Shown here piece after piece: positions 12,837 to 16,370 of a stretch of DNA of 16,370 nt. The stretch is from assembly GCA_025464915.1 (NCBI GenBank), contig JAODNF010000083.1, forward strand, positions 1 to 16,370. The letters run 5' to 3'. Every line of letters begins with the position of its first letter. The stretch's first letter is position 1. The translations under genes were made by a program, and so were the position numbers. The notes beneath the pieces were generated by a model. That model was given only the letters and a program-made list of their open reading frames with translations. It was not told the origin of the DNA and did no database searches. Source of the DNA: Frankiales bacterium (lineage in GTDB: Bacteria > Actinomycetota > Actinomycetes > Mycobacteriales > SCTD01).

Positions 12837-14384
12837 TGACGGCGCTACGTTCCAGGGCCAGGAGTCGAGGCCGACCGGCCGTCCGAAAAGCCAGCCCTGG
12901 GCGTACTGGACCGAGTGCGATCGGAGGAAGCTCGCCTGCTCCTCCGTCTCGACGCCCTCGGCGATGAGGCGCAGGTCGAGAGCTCTCGCCATGTCGATGA
13001 TGTGCACGGCCACGTTCGACGTGGCCGCACCCACGCCGACGGAGTCGACGAAGGACTTGTCGATCTTCAGGTAGTCCACCGGCAAGGTCTGCAGGTACGA
13101 CAGGCTCGAGTAGCCGGTCCCGAAGTCGTCGATGGCCACCTGCAGGCCGCAGCTCCGGAGCCGGCTCAGGACGGCCGCGGCCCGCTGCCTGTCAAGGACG
13201 CTGCTCTCGGTGACCTCGATGATGATGGATCCGTTGCGGAGGTCTCTCAGCCGTGTCAGCAGCTCGACGGTGGGGGCATCGTCGATGTCCTTCGCGGACA
13301 CGTTGACGGCGAGGTGGAATCCCTGACGGCCGACCGTCAGCCGGTCCCAGTCGGCCCGGACCAGCTCGAGCACGCGTCGGGTGATCTGCGGCATCAGGCC
13401 GACGTCCTCCGCGACGGCGAGGAACACGTCCGGTCGCATCCGCTGCCCGTCGGGCCGGCGCCAGCGCAGCAGCGCCTCGGCGCCGATGACGTCAGCGGTC
13501 TGCAGGTCGACGACCGGTTGGTACTCCAGGTAGAACTCATGGCTCCGAAGGGCCGCCCGAAGGCCGGCAGCCGTGCCGAGACGGCGCCGGCCGAGGAGCA
13601 GCACCAGGGCAGCCAGGGCCAGGCCGAGCAGGAGCCCGATGGGCAGGAACAACCGTCGAGACCTGGCCTCCTCGCGGTGCAGCGCGGCGGGCGCCAGGGC
13701 GGCGACCGTCCCGATGTACCACTTCTTCGAGCCGGCGACGGCCGTGGCGCGCCCGTCCTCGACGAGCGTCACGACCCGACCCCGGGCGCTTCGGCGGATC
13801 GCGTCAGCAGATACCTCGCCGCGCTGCGTGAGGACTATCCCGCTCGGGATCGAGAACGTCGCGATGCTGAGCTCACCGGTGTCGTTGGCGACGTCCAGCG
13901 GAAGCTGCTTGTGCAGGACGGCGGCATAGCCGTGCTCCTCCACGACCACGAAGGTCGGACCCTGCTGCGACAGGCGCACGTCGGTCCGCAGCTCGGCCCC
14001 TGCGGGTGAGGTGAGCGTCACGGGCCCGAGGGGCAGCGGCGCGCCGCCTTCCCCGAGCGAGGAGCAGGTCAGTCGTCCGCCCTCCACGTGGCCCACGGCC
14101 TGCAGGTAGCTGGAGTCGACGTCGATCTCGCGCATCAGCGCCAAGTGGGAGGCGGAGCAAGGATCGCCAGGGAGCGCGCTGAGCCGGTCAACGGCCGACT
14201 GGGCCTGAGCCGCCGTCGAGTCCGAGCGGTGCAACACCTCGGCGGCGTAGATGCGCGCCCGCTCCTGCACCCGCCCGCGGGCGTCATGACGCGCGTAGGC
14301 CAGCGACAGCAGCACCGGCACGGCCGCAGCCAGCACAGCGCAGGCCGTCACCACCAGCCGCAACCGGTTGCTCGTCACGGGCAT
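12834..14384 (-). CDS. Membrane-anchored CSS-motif EAL-domain cyclic-di-GMP phosphodiesterase
   Basis: A 516-residue protein degrading c-di-GMP to pGpG. Helix 1 (about residues 8-30) and helix 2 (about 244-265) flank an extracytoplasmic domain of ~210 residues. That domain has C76 in GDPCSASHLALMREI and C107-S108-S109 in GGRLTCSSLG, the pattern of the CSS-motif domain. The cytosolic EAL domain (about 275-510) is complete: EALLRW (E303), N361 in AVNVSAKD, E390 in IIEVTES, D419-D420 in IDDFGTGYSS, K440 in YLKIDKSF, E476 in IAEGVETEEQ and Q496. It should be catalytically active. In enterobacterial relatives the CSS cysteines form a redox-controlled disulfide. ATG 14384 is preferred because it places a short basic N-terminus before helix 1; GTG 14396 or 14378 are alternatives. 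It is divergent from the SDR gene with 67 bp between starts. Confidence 0.92.
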   Translation of the reverse strand: MPVTSNRLRLVVTACAVLAAAVPVLLSLAYARHDARGRVQERARIYAAEVLHRSDSTAAQAQSAVDRLSALPGDPCSASHLALMREIDVDSSYLQAVGHVEGGRLTCSSLGEGGAPLPLGPVTLTSPAGAELRTDVRLSQQGPTFVVVEEHGYAAVLHKQLPLDVANDTGELSIATFSIPSGIVLTQRGEVSADAIRRSARGRVVTLVEDGRATAVAGSKKWYIGTVAALAPAALHREEARSRRLFLPIGLLLGLALAALVLLLGRRRLGTAAGLRAALRSHEFYLEYQPVVDLQTADVIGAEALLRWRRPDGQRMRPDVFLAVAEDVGLMPQITRRVLELVRADWDRLTVGRQGFHLAVNVSAKDIDDAPTVELLTRLRDLRNGSIIIEVTESSVLDRQRAAAVLSRLRSCGLQVAIDDFGTGYSSLSYLQTLPVDYLKIDKSFVDSVGVGAATSNVAVHIIDMARALDLRLIAEGVETEEQASFLRSHSVQYAQGWLFGRPVGLDSWPWNVAPS

Positions 14385-14438
14385 CCACGCTGTCACAGTG
14401 AAGGAGACCGAGTCCGCAACGCACCGCAGACCTGTCCG

Positions 14439-14444
14439 TACCCT
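14439..14444 (+). promoter_or_regulatory. Predicted -10 box (TACCCT) for the SDR-nitrile-hydratase-like operon
   Basis: TACCCT lies 7 nt before the GTG at 14452. It supports that start over the in-frame ATG at 14368, which would overlap the divergent EAL gene. Confidence 0.45.
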
Positions 14445-14451
14445 TGGACCG

Positions 14452-15855
14452 GTGAGCATCGATCCCGCGCGGCTGAAGGTCGCGCTCGAGGTGATGAAGG
14501 AGCTCGACCAGCTGGACCCGGAGCACCCCGACGCGGTGGCGATCCGGCGGGCGACGGCCCACATCTACAAGGACGTGAAGCTGCGCCGCAAGAGCGAGAA
14601 GCGGGCCAGCATCACAGCCCACGACGAGGCGGTCACGAACCTCACCGCCACGGGCGCCAAGGACCGCATCGACGACGAGACGGCCGGCATCCCGCTCGCC
14701 GCCAACGACAGCGGCGTCGTGGGCGAGCTGAAGCGGGCCCGGTCCTGCTACATCTGCAAGCAGCGCTACCGCGAGGTGGACGCGTTCTACCACCAGCTCT
14801 GCCCCAGCTGCGCCAGGCTGAACTGGGCCAAGCGGGACGAGCACGTCGACCTCAGCGGCCGCAAGGCGCTACTGACCGGCGGCCGCGCCAAGATCGGCAT
14901 GTACATCGCGCTGCGGATCCTCCGCGACGGGGCGGACCTGACGATCACGACGCGCTTCCCGCACGACGCCGTCCGTCGCTTCGCCGCGATGCCCGACAGC
15001 GCCGACTGGCTGCACCGGCTCAAGGTCGTCGGGATCGACCTGCGCGACCCCGCCCAGGTGATGCACCTGGCCGACGAGATCGCCGCCGAGGGACACCTCG
15101 ACATCCTCGTCAACAACGCCGCTCAGACGGTCCGCAGGAGCGCGCAGAGCTATGCACAGCTGGCCGCGGCCGAGCACGCCGCCGAGCAGCTCGAGCACCC
15201 GGTGCCCATCTCCGACCTCCGCTCGCCGGTGGGCGAGATCGAGGGTGCCATCGGCCGCAAGCTCACCCCCGAGGCGGTGACCGCCCTGGCCCTCACCAGC
15301 GGGTCCGCGAGCCTGAGCCGCATCGAGCAGGGCCTCGCCATCGACGCCGGCGGCCTGGTCCCCGACCTCGCCCCAGAGAACAGCTGGAGCAAGCCGCTCG
15401 GCGACGTCGACGAGGTCGAGATGCTCGAGGTGCAGCTGTGCAACAGCGTCGCCCCGTTCGTGCTCATCTCACGGCTGCGCGCCTCGCTCGCCGCGAGCCC
15501 GCACCGCCGGACGTACGTGGTGAACGTCAGCGCCATGGAGGGCCAGTTCGGGCGTCGCTACAAGGGCGTCGGCCACCCCCACACCAACATGGCGAAGGCC
15601 GCCCTCAACATGCTCACCAAGACGAGCGGGCCCGACATGTTCGAGCAGGGCATCCTCATGACCGCCGTCGACACCGGGTGGATCACCGACGAGCGCCCCC
15701 ACCCCACGAAGGCCCGGCTGCACGACGAGGGCTTCCACGCCCCCCTCGACCTCGTGGACGGCGCTGCCCGCGTCTACGACCCGATCGTGCAGGGCGAGCA
15801 GGGCACCGATCTCTATGGCGTGTTCCTCAAGGACTACGTACCGTCCGCCTGGTGA
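14452..15855 (+). CDS. SDR-family oxidoreductase with N-terminal Cys4 zinc-ribbon and atypical active site
   Basis: A 467-residue protein with three parts. A helical N-terminal region (1-90) begins VSIDPARLKVALEVMKELDQ. A CxxC-x14-CxxC knuckle follows (C99, C102, C117, C120), likely binding zinc. An SDR Rossmann domain starts at about 137 with GRKALLTGGRAKIGMYIA, an atypical TGxxxGxG. NNAAQ (221-225) is the standard SDR strand-4 motif. A ~110-residue stretch separates it from the catalytic serine strand VVNVSAMEG (S360). The active-site segment HPHTNMAKAALNMLTKT holds the lysine (K382), but the position of the canonical YxxxK tyrosine is Thr378, so the chemistry may differ. GTG 14452 is chosen for the nearby TACCCT box. 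The stop overlaps the next start in GTGA, coupling it to the nitrile hydratase-like genes. Substrate unknown. Confidence 0.88.
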   Translation: MSIDPARLKVALEVMKELDQLDPEHPDAVAIRRATAHIYKDVKLRRKSEKRASITAHDEAVTNLTATGAKDRIDDETAGIPLAANDSGVVGELKRARSCYICKQRYREVDAFYHQLCPSCARLNWAKRDEHVDLSGRKALLTGGRAKIGMYIALRILRDGADLTITTRFPHDAVRRFAAMPDSADWLHRLKVVGIDLRDPAQVMHLADEIAAEGHLDILVNNAAQTVRRSAQSYAQLAAAEHAAEQLEHPVPISDLRSPVGEIEGAIGRKLTPEAVTALALTSGSASLSRIEQGLAIDAGGLVPDLAPENSWSKPLGDVDEVEMLEVQLCNSVAPFVLISRLRASLAASPHRRTYVVNVSAMEGQFGRRYKGVGHPHTNMAKAALNMLTKTSGPDMFEQGILMTAVDTGWITDERPHPTKARLHDEGFHAPLDLVDGAARVYDPIVQGEQGTDLYGVFLKDYVPSAW

Positions 15856-16142
15856 GCCGCATCAACGACGTCGGGGGGATGACCGGGTTCCCTGCGGTCG
15901 TCGAGGAGACCGACGAGCCGGCCTTCCACGCCGACTGGGAGGCGCACGTCTTCGCGATGAACCGCGCGCTCATCGGGGCGGGCGTCTACAACCTCGACGA
16001 GTTCCGCGACGCCGTCGAGCGGATGCCCCCGTCGTCCTACCTCGCGGCGAGCTACTACGAGAAGTGGCTGCACGCCATCACCACCCTGCTCGTCGAGAAG
16101 GGCGTCTGCACCGCGGGGGAGCTCGATGTTCCGGCCGGGTGA
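15852..16142 (+). CDS. Nitrile hydratase beta subunit, N-terminal half (separate polypeptide)
   Basis: A 96-residue protein matching the first half of nitrile hydratase beta subunits. It has the opening DVGGMTGFPAV, then EPAFHADWEAHVFAMNRALI, the hallmark YNLDEFRDAVERMPPSSYL and ASYYEKWLHAITTLLVEKGV. In full-length beta subunits (about 210-230 residues) these are followed by a linker and an SH3-like domain. Here the frame stops after GELDVPAG, and the SH3-like half is a second ORF overlapping by 17 bp. Stand-alone N-halves are known in thiocyanate hydrolase (beta subunit) and toyocamycin nitrile hydratase. The protein would pack against a metal-bearing alpha subunit. The GTG start at 15852 lies inside the SDR stop (GTGA), implying coupled translation. 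Confidence 0.88.
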   Translation: MSRINDVGGMTGFPAVVEETDEPAFHADWEAHVFAMNRALIGAGVYNLDEFRDAVERMPPSSYLAASYYEKWLHAITTLLVEKGVCTAGELDVPAG

Positions 16143-16370
16143 CCGGGTGCGGGCGGACCGCGACGACCCGGACCACCACACCCGCGTGCCGAGGTACGTG
16201 CGCGGTGCCGTCGGCACCGTCGTGGAGCAGATCGGCGAGCACCCACTGCCGGACGACCGGTCGCGCGGGACCCTCACGGTCGAACCCGTCTACACCGTCC
16301 GGTTCGCGGCCGGGGAGCTCTTCGGCACGGGTGAGCACGACGTGACGGTGGACGTCTGGGCCAGCCACCT
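16126..16370 (+). CDS. Nitrile hydratase beta subunit, C-terminal SH3-like half (3' cut by window edge)
   Basis: A frame open from ATG 16126 to the window end (81 full codons) has the SH3-like C-terminal half of nitrile hydratase beta: FRPGDRVRA, then HHTRVPRYVRGAVGTVV (family pattern GHTRxPRYxRGxxG), a PDD segment, VYTVRFAAGELFG (family YxVxFxAxELWG) and VTVDVWASHL (family VxVDLWExYL). The arginines of RVPRYVRG correspond to the conserved beta-subunit Arg residues that contact the oxidised cysteines of the alpha subunit. It overlaps the N-half ORF by 17 bp in a different frame and has no obvious ribosome-binding site, so coupling is likely. Only a few residues of the C-terminus are missing if it follows the family. 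Confidence 0.85.
   Translation, partial: MFRPGDRVRADRDDPDHHTRVPRYVRGAVGTVVEQIGEHPLPDDRSRGTLTVEPVYTVRFAAGELFGTGEHDVTVDVWASH

Noticed and set aside
11166..12839. A 557-codon plus-strand ORF opposite the acyl-CoA synthetase
   Set aside because: It mirrors codon bias of the real minus-strand gene, which has every ANL motif in order. The plus-strand translation shows none.
14088..16142. Plus-strand frame read as one 684-codon protein
   Set aside because: Only the last 97 codons (from GTG 15852) show a family. The rest is Arg/Pro-rich antisense or out-of-frame reading of the EAL and SDR genes.
15815..16345. A 176-codon plus-strand ORF over the nitrile hydratase-like genes
   Set aside because: It is out of frame with both half-subunits, Arg-rich and without motifs.

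Overview
High-GC DNA (roughly 70% by eye) with many GTG starts, 4-bp start/stop overlaps between neighbouring genes and TANNNT boxes 6-7 nt before start codons. The last is the signature of leaderless transcription common in Actinobacteria. The left-edge gene ends in a winged-helix tail of the kind fused to actinobacterial uroporphyrinogen-III synthases. The window looks chromosomal, from an actinomycete (Nocardioidaceae-like is a guess). I saw no tRNA, rRNA, CRISPR array, insertion sequence or phage gene.

Layout. 2-307 (+): 3' end of a uroporphyrinogen-III synthase/winged-helix protein. 304-509 (-): a small frameshifted gene. 508-1743 (+): M18 aminopeptidase. 1744-1971: convergent gap with a possible decayed ORF and a hairpin. 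1972-4689 (-): secreted neutral-ceramidase-like hydrolase, divergent from 4732-5157 (+), an SRPBCC protein. 5154-5850 (-): NUDIX hydrolase preceded by a small coiled-coil protein, divergent from a DUF2461 protein at 5888-6508 (+). 6505-6888 (-): one-helix membrane protein, divergent from an APC/CAT amino-acid permease at 6963-8492 (+). 8425-9263 (-): cupin and GNAT genes, back to back with 9286-10211 (+), an ABM-type monooxygenase and an F420-reductase-like oxidoreductase. 10209-10262 (-): a truncated gene start behind an EamA transporter (10259-11143, -). 11298-12824 (-): acyl-CoA synthetase. 12834-14384 (-): CSS-domain EAL phosphodiesterase. 14452-16370 (+): an unusual SDR oxidoreductase translationally coupled to the N-terminal half of a nitrile hydratase beta subunit, then the separate C-terminal half, which runs off the window.

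How the genes work together. Most are housekeeping or accessory single genes in divergent or convergent pairs. Two groups look like functional units. One is the divergent cupin-GNAT / monooxygenase-oxidoreductase cluster, whose two predicted -10 boxes share one TA step. The other is the right-edge operon, SDR plus a split nitrile hydratase beta subunit. This matches the three-subunit architecture of thiocyanate hydrolase and toyocamycin nitrile hydratase, and predicts a cobalt-type alpha subunit just beyond position 16370.

Broader patterns. Every TAG stop I found lies in one of five CTAG tetramers at gene ends, while every other stop is TGA (or one TAA). By eye only one other CTAG occurs in the window. 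Several gene remnants (304-509, 1748-1975, 10209-10262, and an antisense tail on the permease) sit at convergent or operon-end junctions, suggesting these junctions are where this region is being eroded.
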